Of a stretch of 49,301 nucleotides of DNA, positions 33,073-41,588 are shown piece after piece (the stretch's first letter is position 1; every line of letters begins with the position of its first letter). The translations under genes and the position numbers were made by a program. This stretch comes from Micromonospora orduensis (GTDB lineage: Bacteria > Actinomycetota > Actinomycetes > Mycobacteriales > Micromonosporaceae), in the NCBI RefSeq assembly GCF_006228125.1, contig NZ_VDFY01000191.1, positions 1 through 49,301 on the forward strand, written 5' to 3'. A model generated the notes under the pieces. The model did not search any database, had not been told where the DNA came from, and saw nothing but the letters and a program-made list of their open reading frames with translations.

Positions 33073-34104
33073 TCAGCTGACCTTCTTCGCGTTCCGGATG
33101 GCGGTGGCGAGGTTCTCCAGCAGCGGCGCGGCGCCGGCGTACGAGAAGCGGGGCACCGCGTCCCACGGGGTGACCTGGTTGGCCTTGACCGCCGGCAGTT
33201 GCTGCCAGGTCGGCTTGGCGGCGAGGTCCTTGGGCTGCAGCGCGGTGCTGCGGTTGTCCAGCAGGATCAGGTCGGCCGGGAACTTGCCGGTGTTCTCCCA
33301 GCTCAGCGCCTCGAAGTAGTCGCCGGCTTCGAGCTTGGTCGGAACGACGATGTCCACGCCCAGCTCGGCGAAGTACATGAGGTCGGTGCTGACCTTCGGG
33401 TTGGAGACGTAGAACAGGTCGGGGCTGCCGGAGCAGGCCATCACCTTGATGCCGGGGTTGGCCCTGACCGCCTGGCGGACCGCCTCGGCGGCGGCGTCGA
33501 AGCGGGTCTTCGCGTCGGTGACCTTCTTCGCGGAGAGGTCCGCGCCGAGTGACTCGGCCAGCGCGGCGTACCGCTCGATCGGCTTGGTCATCGGCACCCG
33601 GGCGGTGGTGACGGCCACGCTCGGCGCGAGCGGCAGGATCTTGTCCTTGCTCTCGTCCGGCACGTACCAGAGGGCGTCCGGGTCGTACATGTGGGTGACA
33701 AGCAGTTCGGGGCGCAGCGCCGCGTACTTCTCCAGGCTGAACTCGCCCCACACGTTGCCGATGATCTCCACGGCCTCGACGTTCAGGTCCCCCGCCTGCG
33801 GGTCGACGGTCCCGTCGCTGCGCTTGGTCTCGCCGAACACGCCGACGAGCTGCTTGTCGAGACCGAAATCGACCAGAGCCGCCGCCACGCCGGTGAAGGC
33901 CACCACCCGGGCCGGGCGGGCCGCCGCCTCGATCTTCTTGCCGCGGTCGTCGGTGAACGACCAGGGGCCGCCCCCGTTGTTGGCGGCGGGCTTGGCGGCA
34001 TCGTCCTTGCCGCAGCCGGCGAGCAGGGCGGCCAGCGTGGCGGCGCCGCCGGCGGCCAGCAGGCCACGACGAGAGAGGCGACGGGAGGACAATGCATCGG
34101 GCAT
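33073..34104 (-). CDS. ferri-siderophore ABC binding lipoprotein (DesE/CdtB-like)
   Basis: 343 residues. The twin-arginine motif SRRGLLAAGG and lipobox LLAGC (Cys about 31) give a Tat-exported lipoprotein. The body is a class III (FecB/FhuD-type) binding fold: RVVAFTGVAAALVDFGL starts domain 1, ELLVTHMYDPDALWYVPDE closes it, and a long helix links to domain 2. It should capture ferrioxamine outside the cell and pass it to the permeases encoded divergently. ATG 34104 lies 50 bp from the iron box. DesE is the likely functional match because of the adjacent desABCD genes. Confidence 0.88.
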   Translation of the reverse strand: MPDALSSRRLSRRGLLAAGGAATLAALLAGCGKDDAAKPAANNGGGPWSFTDDRGKKIEAAARPARVVAFTGVAAALVDFGLDKQLVGVFGETKRSDGTVDPQAGDLNVEAVEIIGNVWGEFSLEKYAALRPELLVTHMYDPDALWYVPDESKDKILPLAPSVAVTTARVPMTKPIERYAALAESLGADLSAKKVTDAKTRFDAAAEAVRQAVRANPGIKVMACSGSPDLFYVSNPKVSTDLMYFAELGVDIVVPTKLEAGDYFEALSWENTGKFPADLILLDNRSTALQPKDLAAKPTWQQLPAVKANQVTPWDAVPRFSYAGAAPLLENLATAIRNAKKVS

Positions 34105-34154
34105 GGTGTCGTCTTTCGATCAAGGGAGGGCCGGGGTCGACCAGGACAGCGGGG

Positions 34155-34173
34155 TTAGGTTAGCCTAACCTCG
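34155..34173. promoter_or_regulatory. iron box (IdeR/DmdR1-type operator)
   Basis: TTAGGTTAGCCTAACCTCG matches 17 of 19 bases of the actinobacterial iron box TTAGGTTAGSCTAACCTAA. It lies between the divergent binding-protein and permease genes, so iron-loaded repressor should shut both off. Confidence 0.9.
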
Positions 34174-34177
34174 GTCA

Positions 34178-35284
34178 TTGTCAACAGCGGTACCGACGTG
34201 TCGCACAACTCCGGAGCCCACACTGGACGCCACACCCACCGTCACCAGATCGGCACCTCCCGTGCCGGCGAGGTCCACGGCGCCTCCCCCGGTGCGGCGC
34301 CGGGCGGCCCGCGCCGCCGGGCTCCTCGGCGCCGTGGCGCTGCTCGGCGTGATCCTGCTGCTCAGCATCGCGGTCGGCGCGAAGTCGCTACCGCTCACCG
34401 ACGTCTGGTCCGGTCTGCTGGACCGCGACGCCACCGAGTACGCCGTGGTGCACCGGATGCGGCTGCCGCGTACCCTGCTCGGGCTCCTCGCCGGCACGGC
34501 GCTCGGCGTGGCCGGCGCGGTGATGCAGGCCCTCACCCGCAACCCCCTCGCCGACCCCGGGCTGCTCGGCATCAACGCCGGCGCGTCCGCCGCCGTCGCC
34601 ACCGCCGCCGCCTTCCTGGGCGTCACCGCCATCGGCGGGTACGTCTGGTTCGCGCTGCTCGGCGCGGCCGTGGTCACCGCGCTCGTCTACGCCGTGGGCG
34701 GCGGACGCGGGGCCACCCCGGCCCGCCTGGCGCTGGCCGGGGCGGCCCTGAACGCCACCCTCTACTCGTACGTGAGCGCGGTGATGCTGCTCGACGCCGC
34801 CTCGCTGGACCGGCTGCGGTTCTGGACGGTCGGCTCGCTGGCCAGCGCGGACGCGGCGACCGTGACCCGGGTGGCGCCCTTCATCCTGGCCGGTCTGCTG
34901 GTGGCCCTGGCCGCCGCGCGACCGCTGAACGCCCTCGCGCTCGGCGACGACACGGCACGCGCCCTGGGCGCCCGACCGGCGCTGATCCGCGCCGCGGTGA
35001 TCGTCGCGGTCACCCTGCTCTGCGGCGCGGCGACCGCCGCCTGCGGCCCGATCGTGTTCGTCGGACTGCTGGTGCCGCACCTCGTCCGTGCCCTGACCGG
35101 TCCCGACCTGCGCTGGCTGCTGCCCTACTGCGCGGTGCTCGCGCCGGCGCTGCTGCTCGGCGCGGACGTGCTCGGCCGGGTGCTGGGCCGCCCGGGTGAG
35201 CTCCAGGTCGGCATGGTGACCGCCGTGCTCGGCGGTCCGCTCTTCCTCTGGCTGGTCAGCCGCTCCCGGGTGGCACACCCGTGA
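34178..35284 (+). CDS. iron-siderophore ABC permease (FecCD family), subunit 1
   Basis: 368 residues. After a 45-residue polar tail come about nine membrane helices. RLPRTLLGLLAGTALGVAGAVMQALTRNPLADPGLLGINAGAS is the FecCD signature region, and GPIVFVGLLVPHLVRAL carries the conserved coupling segment. The start is uncertain: TTG 34178 begins only 5 bases after the iron box and has no ribosome site; a later in-frame GTG at 34262 would leave a normal leader and lose only the polar tail. The stop overlaps the next gene by GTGA. Confidence 0.88.
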   Translation: MSTAVPTCRTTPEPTLDATPTVTRSAPPVPARSTAPPPVRRRAARAAGLLGAVALLGVILLLSIAVGAKSLPLTDVWSGLLDRDATEYAVVHRMRLPRTLLGLLAGTALGVAGAVMQALTRNPLADPGLLGINAGASAAVATAAAFLGVTAIGGYVWFALLGAAVVTALVYAVGGGRGATPARLALAGAALNATLYSYVSAVMLLDAASLDRLRFWTVGSLASADAATVTRVAPFILAGLLVALAAARPLNALALGDDTARALGARPALIRAAVIVAVTLLCGAATAACGPIVFVGLLVPHLVRALTGPDLRWLLPYCAVLAPALLLGADVLGRVLGRPGELQVGMVTAVLGGPLFLWLVSRSRVAHP

Positions 35285-36309
35285 GCGTCCTGCGTACCCC
35301 AGGCGGTTTGTCGGTGCGGTTCCGCCCCCGGGCGCTGGCCGTCGGCGCGGGCGCCGCCCTGCTCGCGGCCGGGCTCGGCCTGGTCGCCATCGGCAGCGGC
35401 GACTACCCGATGGGACCGGCCGACGTGCTGCGCACCCTGACCGGCGGCGGCACCCCGGCGGAGCAGTTCATCGTCTCCGAGCTGCGACTTCCCCGGCTGG
35501 TCACCGCCCTGCTGGTCGGCGCGGCGCTGGCGTTGGCCGGCACGATCTTCCAGTCCCTGGTCCGCAACCCGCTGGGCAGCCCCGACATCCTCGGCTTCAC
35601 CCAGGGCGCGTCGACCGGCGCGCTGGTGGTGGTCGTCCTCGGTGGCAGCAGCCTGGCCCTCGCGGGCGCGGCGGTCGTCGGCGGGATCGCCACCGGCCTG
35701 GTGATCTACGCGCTCGCCTGGCGACGCGGCGTGCACGGCTACCGGCTCATCCTGGTCGGCATCGGCGTGGCCGCGATCCTCACCGGCGTCAACGGCTACC
35801 TGCTGACCCGGGCGCCGCTGATGGACGCCGCCCGCGCCGTGCTCTGGCTCACCGGCAGCCTGGACGGGCGCGGCTGGGCCAACGCCGGCCCGCTGCTCGT
35901 CGTCACGGCCGTGCTGGCGCCGGTGGTCCTGGTCGGCTGCGCGGCGGCGCTGCGGATGATGGAACTGGGTGACGACACCGCCAGCGCCCTCGGCGTGCCG
36001 GTCGTCCGGCTGCGCCTGGTGCTGCTCGCCTCGGCGGTGCTGCTGGTGTCGTTCGCGGCGGCCGCCGCCGGCCCGGTGTCGTTCGTGGCGCTCGTCGCGC
36101 CGCACGTCACCAGACGGCTGACCCGGGCACCCGGCCCCAACCTGCTGCCGTCGATGGCGGTCGGCGCGGCGCTGCTGGTCGGCGCCGACCTGCTGGCCCA
36201 GCGCGCGTTCGCCGGGCACCAACTCCCGGTCGGCGTGGTGACCGGTGTGATCGGCGGCGGCTACCTGGTCTGGCTGCTGGCCGTCGAACGCCGGGCCGGT
36301 CGACTGTGA
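35281..36309 (+). CDS. iron-siderophore ABC permease (FecCD family), subunit 2
   Basis: 342 residues, paralogous to the preceding protein. LRLPRLVTALLVGAALALAGTIFQSLVRNPLGSPDILGFTQGAS is the family signature and GPVSFVALVAPHVTRRL the ATPase-coupling segment. Two different FecCD subunits form the channel for the ferri-siderophore. GTG 35281 overlaps the previous stop (GTGA). Confidence 0.92.
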   Translation: MSVLRTPGGLSVRFRPRALAVGAGAALLAAGLGLVAIGSGDYPMGPADVLRTLTGGGTPAEQFIVSELRLPRLVTALLVGAALALAGTIFQSLVRNPLGSPDILGFTQGASTGALVVVVLGGSSLALAGAAVVGGIATGLVIYALAWRRGVHGYRLILVGIGVAAILTGVNGYLLTRAPLMDAARAVLWLTGSLDGRGWANAGPLLVVTAVLAPVVLVGCAAALRMMELGDDTASALGVPVVRLRLVLLASAVLLVSFAAAAAGPVSFVALVAPHVTRRLTRAPGPNLLPSMAVGAALLVGADLLAQRAFAGHQLPVGVVTGVIGGGYLVWLLAVERRAGRL

Positions 36310-36338
36310 CCACCCGCGACCCCCTCGAAGGAGCACCC

Positions 36339-37151
36339 ATGCACCCCGGCAGCACCCGGCTCGGCGGCGCCGCGCTGACGCTCGCCTACGACCGGCGCGT
36401 CATCGCCGAGAACCTGACAGTCGCCATTCCGGATCAGTCGTTCACGGTGATCATCGGCCCGAACGCGTGCGGCAAGTCGACAGTGCTGCGCGCGCTGTCG
36501 CGGATGCTGCGCCCGAACGCCGGCGCGGTGCTGCTGGACGGGCGGGACATCCACGCCCAGTCCGCCCGCACCGTGGCCCGTACCCTCGGCCTGCTGCCGC
36601 AGTCGTCGATCGCGCCGGACGGCATCAGCGTCGCCGAGCTGGTCGCCCGGGGCCGCTACCCCCACCAGGGGCTGCTGCGGCAGTGGTCCCGCGAGGACGA
36701 GCGGGTGGTCCAGGAGTCGATGGCCGCGACCGGGGTCGACGACCTCGCCGACCGGCTCGTCGACGAGCTGTCCGGCGGGCAGCGGCAGCGGGTGTGGCTG
36801 GCCATGGCGCTGGCCCAGCAGACCCCGCTGCTGCTGCTCGACGAGCCGACCACCTACCTGGACATCGCCCACCAGATCGAGATCCTGGACCTCTGCGCCC
36901 GACTGCACGAGGAGCAGGGCCGCACCCTGGTCGCGGTGCTGCACGACCTCAACCACGCGGCCCGGTACGCCACCCACCTCATCGCCATGCGTGACGGTCG
37001 GGTGGTGGCCGCCGGCGACCCGGCGACGGTGGTCACCGCCGACCTGGTCAACGAGGTGTTCGGGCTGCCCTGCCGGGTGATCGACGACCCGGAGACCGGC
37101 ACACCGCTCGTCGTCCCCGCCGCCCGCCGCCGAGCCGTCGAGCCGGCGTGA
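36339..37151 (+). CDS. iron-siderophore ABC ATP-binding protein
   Basis: 270 residues. Walker A is GPNACGKST (Ala where Gly or Ser is more usual, tolerated in FepC-like proteins). Q-loop LLPQSSIAPDGISV, signature LSGGQRQR, Walker B LLLLDEPTTYLDIAHQ and H-loop VLHDLNHAARYATH follow. The TTYLD wording is typical of FepC/FecE iron transport ATPases. ATG 36339 is chosen because GAAGGAG is 6 bases upstream; an in-frame GTG at 36306 overlapping the previous stop is the alternative. Energises uptake with the two permeases. Confidence 0.93.
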   Translation: MHPGSTRLGGAALTLAYDRRVIAENLTVAIPDQSFTVIIGPNACGKSTVLRALSRMLRPNAGAVLLDGRDIHAQSARTVARTLGLLPQSSIAPDGISVAELVARGRYPHQGLLRQWSREDERVVQESMAATGVDDLADRLVDELSGGQRQRVWLAMALAQQTPLLLLDEPTTYLDIAHQIEILDLCARLHEEQGRTLVAVLHDLNHAARYATHLIAMRDGRVVAAGDPATVVTADLVNEVFGLPCRVIDDPETGTPLVVPAARRRAVEPA

Positions 37152-39202
37152 GCGCGCGGCGGTTCCGCGACCGGTGGGGCGTGCCGCACCTGCGCGCCGA
37201 CGACCCGCTGACCCTGGCTGCCGAGCAGGGCCGGGTGACCGCGTACGACCGGGCGTGGCAGATCGAGGTGGAACGGCACCGGTCCCAGGGCACCAGCGCC
37301 GCCTTCCTCGGCGCCGACGCGCTCGCCTGGGACCGGTTCGCCCGGCAGGTACGCCTCGACGACACCGCCCGCCGCTGCCACGCCGCCCTGGACGCGGCGA
37401 CCGCCCAGTGGGTGGGCGCGTACGTGACCGGGGTGAACGCCGGCCTGGCCGCCGGGGCCGCCCGGGCGCCGGAGTTCGCCGCCACCGGGCTGACCCCGGG
37501 CCGGTGGGAGCCGTGGACACCCCTCGCGGTCTGGCTGGGCCACCACATCCTGTTCGCCGGGTTCCCGGGCAAGCTCTGGCGGACGCACGTGGCGCAGCGG
37601 CTCGGCCCGGACGCGGTCGAGGCGTTCGCCACCGACGGGCCGGCCGTCGCGGGCAGCAACGGGTGGCTGCTCGCCGCCGAACGCACCGGCACCGGCGCCG
37701 CGCTGCTCGCCGGCGACCCGCACCGGTTCATCGAGGACCCGGGCGTCTACCAGCAGATCCGGCTGGCCTGCCCGGAGTACGACGTGGTCGGACTGGCGGT
37801 GCCGGGCGTACCGGGCATCGCGCACTTCGGCCACACCGGAGCGGTGGCCTGGGCGATCACCAACGCGATGGCCGACTACCAGGACGTGTACGCCGAGCGG
37901 CTGCGCCGCGACGGCCCCGGCGTGCGGGCGCTCGGCCCGGACGGCTGGCAGCCGGCGCACCGGCACGTCGAGACGATCGAGGTGGCCGGGGCCGCACCGG
38001 TCGAGGTGGAGGTGCTGGAGACCGACCGGGGTCCGGTGCTCGCCGGCGGACCGGACGAGCCGACCTCGCTCAGCCTGCGCTACCCGCCCCGGGTCCGCGC
38101 CGAGCTGGGCTTCGCCGCGCTGCCGGAGCTGCTGCGCGCCCGTACGGTGGCCGATGTGGACCGGGCGCTGCGGCACTGGGTGGAGCCGGTAAACGTGGTG
38201 CAGGCGGCGGACACCGCCGGTGGGCTGCTGCACCGGGTGGCGGGAGCGGTGCCGGTACGGCATCCGGACAACGGCCGGCGGGTGGTCCCCGCCTGGGAGG
38301 CCCGGCACGCCTGGCAGGGCTGGTACGCGCCGATGCCCCGCGCCGAGGTGACCGGGCAGGCGGTGATGGCCAACGAACGCGGGCTGGCGGCGCCGCTCGG
38401 CGTCGAGTTCGCGCCGCCGCACCGCGCGCGTCGGATCGCCGAGCTGCTCGCCGCCGACGAGGACTGGACGGCCGACCGGATGGCCGCCGTGCACACCGAC
38501 ACGCACCTGGGCTCGGCCGGGCCACTGCTGGCGGTGCTCGCCGGGCTGACCGGGCTCGACCCGGACGCCGCCGCGCTGCGCGACCGGCTGCTGCGCTGGG
38601 ACCGCCGGATGGCCGCCGACAGCACCGACGCCGCCGACTTCGCCACGCTGCGCGCGGCCGTCGTACGCCGGACCGCCGCCCACCCGGCCCTCGCGGCGTT
38701 GGCCGAGCCGCCCGCGTACCCGGAGGTGTTCGCGCCCTGGCTGGCGCTGACGCCGCGGGTCGGCTACGCCCTGGAGCACCTGCTCGACGTCACCCGGCTG
38801 CCCGACGTGGACATGGCCGCGCTGGTGGGCGCGGCCCTCGCGGAGGTCGGCGGCACGGCGGACGGATCCACGCGCTGGGGGGACCTGCACCGGCTGGCGT
38901 CGTGGCGGGCGCTGCCCGACCCGCAGGCCGGACCGGGGCCCCGGCTCGACGGCGACCACGACTGCGTGCTTGCCACGTCGAGCGTGCCAGGGGTCACCCA
39001 CTGGTGCTTCCGGGGGCCGGCCGCCCGGTTCGTCTGGGACCTGGCGCGGCGCGAGGACAGCCGCTGGGTGGTCCCGCTGGGCGCCTGCGGGGTGCCCGGC
39101 GACCCGCACCACGACGACCAGAGCGCCGCCTGGCTCGCCGGCGAGCTGCTGCCGGTGGTCACGGACTGGGACCACCTCGTTGAGGAGAAGGATGACCACT
39201 GA
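37148..39202 (+). CDS. penicillin-acylase-family Ntn hydrolase in the siderophore locus
   Basis: 684 residues. The fold is that of penicillin acylases: an alpha part (1-169), then the catalytic Ser at 170 in AVAGSNGWLLAAERT, normally exposed by self-cleavage before Ser. ALLAGDPHRFIEDPGVYQQI and VAWAITNAMADYQDVY follow, as in the beta chain. Most relatives are exported, but no signal peptide is seen here, so it should act in the cytoplasm. GTG 37148 overlaps the ATPase stop by GTGA. It may trim or exchange acyl groups on hydroxamates, or release iron by cleaving the ligand (inference). I recall similar genes (named desG) in some other des loci; unverified here. Confidence 0.88.
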   Translation: MSARRFRDRWGVPHLRADDPLTLAAEQGRVTAYDRAWQIEVERHRSQGTSAAFLGADALAWDRFARQVRLDDTARRCHAALDAATAQWVGAYVTGVNAGLAAGAARAPEFAATGLTPGRWEPWTPLAVWLGHHILFAGFPGKLWRTHVAQRLGPDAVEAFATDGPAVAGSNGWLLAAERTGTGAALLAGDPHRFIEDPGVYQQIRLACPEYDVVGLAVPGVPGIAHFGHTGAVAWAITNAMADYQDVYAERLRRDGPGVRALGPDGWQPAHRHVETIEVAGAAPVEVEVLETDRGPVLAGGPDEPTSLSLRYPPRVRAELGFAALPELLRARTVADVDRALRHWVEPVNVVQAADTAGGLLHRVAGAVPVRHPDNGRRVVPAWEARHAWQGWYAPMPRAEVTGQAVMANERGLAAPLGVEFAPPHRARRIAELLAADEDWTADRMAAVHTDTHLGSAGPLLAVLAGLTGLDPDAAALRDRLLRWDRRMAADSTDAADFATLRAAVVRRTAAHPALAALAEPPAYPEVFAPWLALTPRVGYALEHLLDVTRLPDVDMAALVGAALAEVGGTADGSTRWGDLHRLASWRALPDPQAGPGPRLDGDHDCVLATSSVPGVTHWCFRGPAARFVWDLARREDSRWVVPLGACGVPGDPHHDDQSAAWLAGELLPVVTDWDHLVEEKDDH

Positions 39203-39749
39203 TCGCCACCACCACCGGCGCGACGTCAGCGGATTCGGTGTGGTCACCATCCGTCCCGTGCGTCCGGACGAGGACGTCGACCTGCTGCACGACTGGGTCA
39301 CGCAGGAGCGGGCCCGCTTCTGGGGCATGCGGGACGCCAGCCGCGAGCGGGTGCGCGAGATCTACGCGTACCTCGACTCGCTGGACACCCACCACGCGTA
39401 CCTGGTGCACCGCGACGGCGTGCCTGTCGCGCTGGCGCAGACCTACCAGCCCGACGCCGACCCGGTCGGCGAGTGCTACGACGTACGCCCCGGCGACATC
39501 GGCGTCCACCTGCTCGTCGGGCCGCCGGTGGCTGTCGAGCGCGGCTTCACCGGCACGCTGTTCGGCGCGATCCTCGACTTCGTCCTCGCCGACCCGGGTC
39601 GGCTGCGGGTCGTGATGGAACCCGACGCCCGCAACGACCGCGCCATCAACCGGTTCCGGCGCGCCGGGTTCCGGCCCGGACCGATGATCGACCTGCCGGA
39701 GAAACGCGCCCGGCTGCTCTTCCTCGACCGGCCGGCGGCCGACGGCTGA
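39192..39749 (+). CDS. second DesC-like siderophore acyltransferase (GNAT)
   Basis: 185 residues, paralogous to DesC at 29479-30057. Shared segments include LLHxWVT..xFWxMxDA, PGDxGxHxL, GFTxxxxxAIL-type helix and VxEPDxRNxxAIxxxxxAGF. ATG 39192 lies in the last codons of the acylase gene (11-nt overlap) with GAGGAGAAGG just before it, so the two are coupled. A His-rich start (DRHHHRR) is unusual. It may install a different acyl group on hydroxycadaverine units. It corresponds in position to what I recall as desH in related loci (not verified). Confidence 0.85.
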   Translation: MTTDRHHHRRDVSGFGVVTIRPVRPDEDVDLLHDWVTQERARFWGMRDASRERVREIYAYLDSLDTHHAYLVHRDGVPVALAQTYQPDADPVGECYDVRPGDIGVHLLVGPPVAVERGFTGTLFGAILDFVLADPGRLRVVMEPDARNDRAINRFRRAGFRPGPMIDLPEKRARLLFLDRPAADG

Positions 39750-39754
39750 CGCCA

Positions 39755-39776
39755 CCGGCGGCTAACCGGCCGCCGG
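39755..39776. terminator. hairpin after the siderophore rightward arm
   Basis: CCGGCGGC pairs with GCCGCCGG across loop TAACCG, 5 bases after the stop of the acyltransferase. The remaining intergenic bases to 39872 show nothing else. Confidence 0.65.
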
Positions 39777-39872
39777 CCCGGGTGCGCGCGACACCCCGAC
39801 CTGCGGCCGGCCACCGGAGCGGTAAGCGTGAGGCAGTCCCGCCGCCCCGCCCAGCTCGACGCGGGGCGCCGG

Positions 39873-40481
39873 TCAGCGCGGGTGTGTCGCCAGCTTGGCC
39901 AGCGCGTCGAGCTGGGTGGGGTCGGAGAGGGCCGAGCCCACAGCCGCCACCCGCACGCCCGCGTCGAGGAACGCGGCGGCGTTGCCCGCGTCGAGGCCGC
40001 CGGTGGCGACGAAGCGCAGTTGCGGCAGGGGGCCGGCGATCGCCCGGAACCAGGCCGGCCCGAGGGAGATCGCCGGGAACGCCTTGAGCCAGGTGAGGCC
40101 GTGCCGAAGCGCCTGCTGCGCCTCCGTCGGGGTGGCCACGCCGGGAAGGTGGGGCAGGCCGCGCGCGGCGGCGGCGTCGGCCACATCGAGGTCGAGACCG
40201 GGCGCGACGGTGAACGCGGCCCCCGCGTCGGCCGCCGCCGCGACCTGCCCGCCGTCGAGCACGGTGCCGGCGCCGACGATCCGGCCACGCTCGGCGCCGG
40301 CCTCGACGGCGGCCCGCAGCGCCGGCACCGCGTCGGGCGTGGCCACCGGGACCTCCACCACGTCGATGCCGAGATCCCAGGCGCGTACGGCGAGCCGGAC
40401 GGTCTCGGCCACCGGCAGGCCGCGCAGGATCGCCATCACCCGGGCGCCGCCGAAGATCTGGTCAAAGTCCGTTGTGGTCAT
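39873..40481 (-). CDS. eda: KDPG aldolase (2-dehydro-3-deoxy-phosphogluconate aldolase)
   Basis: 202 residues, the normal length for this TIM-barrel aldolase. VMAILRG (Arg20), VVEVPVATPDA (Glu43) and WLKAFPA (Lys133, Schiff base) are the active-site residues; ATGGLDAGNAAAFLDAG near the end binds the phosphate. It splits 2-keto-3-deoxy-6-phosphogluconate to pyruvate and glyceraldehyde-3-phosphate. ATG 40481 has GGAGTGG upstream; an ATG 4 codons earlier lacks one. It overlaps the end of the KDG kinase gene by 20 bases. Confidence 0.92.
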   Translation of the reverse strand: MTTTDFDQIFGGARVMAILRGLPVAETVRLAVRAWDLGIDVVEVPVATPDAVPALRAAVEAGAERGRIVGAGTVLDGGQVAAAADAGAAFTVAPGLDLDVADAAAARGLPHLPGVATPTEAQQALRHGLTWLKAFPAISLGPAWFRAIAGPLPQLRFVATGGLDAGNAAAFLDAGVRVAAVGSALSDPTQLDALAKLATHPR

Positions 40482-41502
40482 GGTCCACTCCATCCGAGGT
40501 CAGGTCCAGTGGTGACCAGGCGTCGTCGGGGGCGTCGAGCAGGCGCTCGAACCACGGCCACGGCGGCAGCGCCGCGTTGTCACCGATGCTGCCCAACGCC
40601 TGCGCGGCGACGAGATGACCGAGGCGCAGCCGCCGCGCCGGGTCGAGGCCACGCAGCAGCCCGGCCAGGTAGCCACCGGCGAACGCGTCCCCGGCCCCGA
40701 CCGGCTCCACCACCGTCACCCGGGGCGCCGGCACGAAGACCGGCTCGGCGTCATGGCACAGCGCGGTGGCGCCCACCGCGCCGTCCTTGACCACCACGGT
40801 CCGTGGGCCGGGCAGCAGCCGGCGTACGGCCATCGGGTCGGCGGTGTCCCAGAGGGCGTACGCCTCGTCCTGGCCGACGAAGACGAGGTCGCTGCGGTCG
40901 GCGAGGTCACGCAGCACCGGCGCGGCCTCGTCGACCGGCCAGAGCCGGGCCCGGTGGTTGACGTCGAAGCTGACCAGCGCGCCCGGCAGCGGCCGGTCGG
41001 TCACCGCGTGCTCGGTCAGCGCCCGGCAGGTGGCGGAGAGCGCCGGGGTGATCCCGGACAGGTGCAGCACCCGGGCACCGGCCAGCCGGGGGTCGGCCAA
41101 AGTGCCGGTGTCCATCCGGGAGGCCGCCGATCCGGCCCGGTAGTAGTGCACGGCGGTGCCGCCCGGGTCCGGGTCCTTCACGTACAGGCCGGTGGGGGCG
41201 CCCGGGTCGACCCGTACGGAGTCCACGCGTACGCCGGCGGCGGCGACGTGCCGGACGACGGCCCGGCCGAACGGGTCGTCGCCGACCCGGCTCACCCAGG
41301 TCGCCCGGTGCCCGAGCCGGGCCAGGTAGCCGGCCACGTTGGACTCCGCGCCGCCGACCGAGACGGCGACCCGTTCGGCGTCCTGGAGCGGCACACCCGG
41401 GGCGGGGCAGAGCATCACCATGGTCTCCCCCACCGCCGCCACCTCGACCGACGCCGGGCTGATCGGGCCAGTCGGACGGTCGGGCCGAAGGTCCGATGGC
41501 AT
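40462..41502 (-). CDS. kdgK: PfkB-family sugar kinase, likely 2-keto-3-deoxygluconate kinase
   Basis: 346 residues. SVGGAESNVAGYLARLG is the first PfkB signature and VEPVGAGDAFAGGYLAGLL, with catalytic Asp in GAGDAF, the second. ESNVA with YYRAGSAASRM matches KDG kinases more than fructokinases. Coupling to a KDPG aldolase gene supports phosphorylation of 2-keto-3-deoxygluconate, giving the pathway for galacturonate/glucuronate or alginate-type sugars. ATG 41502 has GAGGACG about 11 bases upstream. No dehydratase or regulator for the pathway is next to it. Confidence 0.85.
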   Translation of the reverse strand: MPSDLRPDRPTGPISPASVEVAAVGETMVMLCPAPGVPLQDAERVAVSVGGAESNVAGYLARLGHRATWVSRVGDDPFGRAVVRHVAAAGVRVDSVRVDPGAPTGLYVKDPDPGGTAVHYYRAGSAASRMDTGTLADPRLAGARVLHLSGITPALSATCRALTEHAVTDRPLPGALVSFDVNHRARLWPVDEAAPVLRDLADRSDLVFVGQDEAYALWDTADPMAVRRLLPGPRTVVVKDGAVGATALCHDAEPVFVPAPRVTVVEPVGAGDAFAGGYLAGLLRGLDPARRLRLGHLVAAQALGSIGDNAALPPWPWFERLLDAPDDAWSPLDLTSDGVDHDHNGL

Positions 41503-41588
41503 GGGGGCGCACGTCCTCACGGGCAGGGGCCGGGGCGCCACCGAGCCTAGGACGTGTCGCGCGCGGCGGGCAAGCTGTCCCGCTGGGA

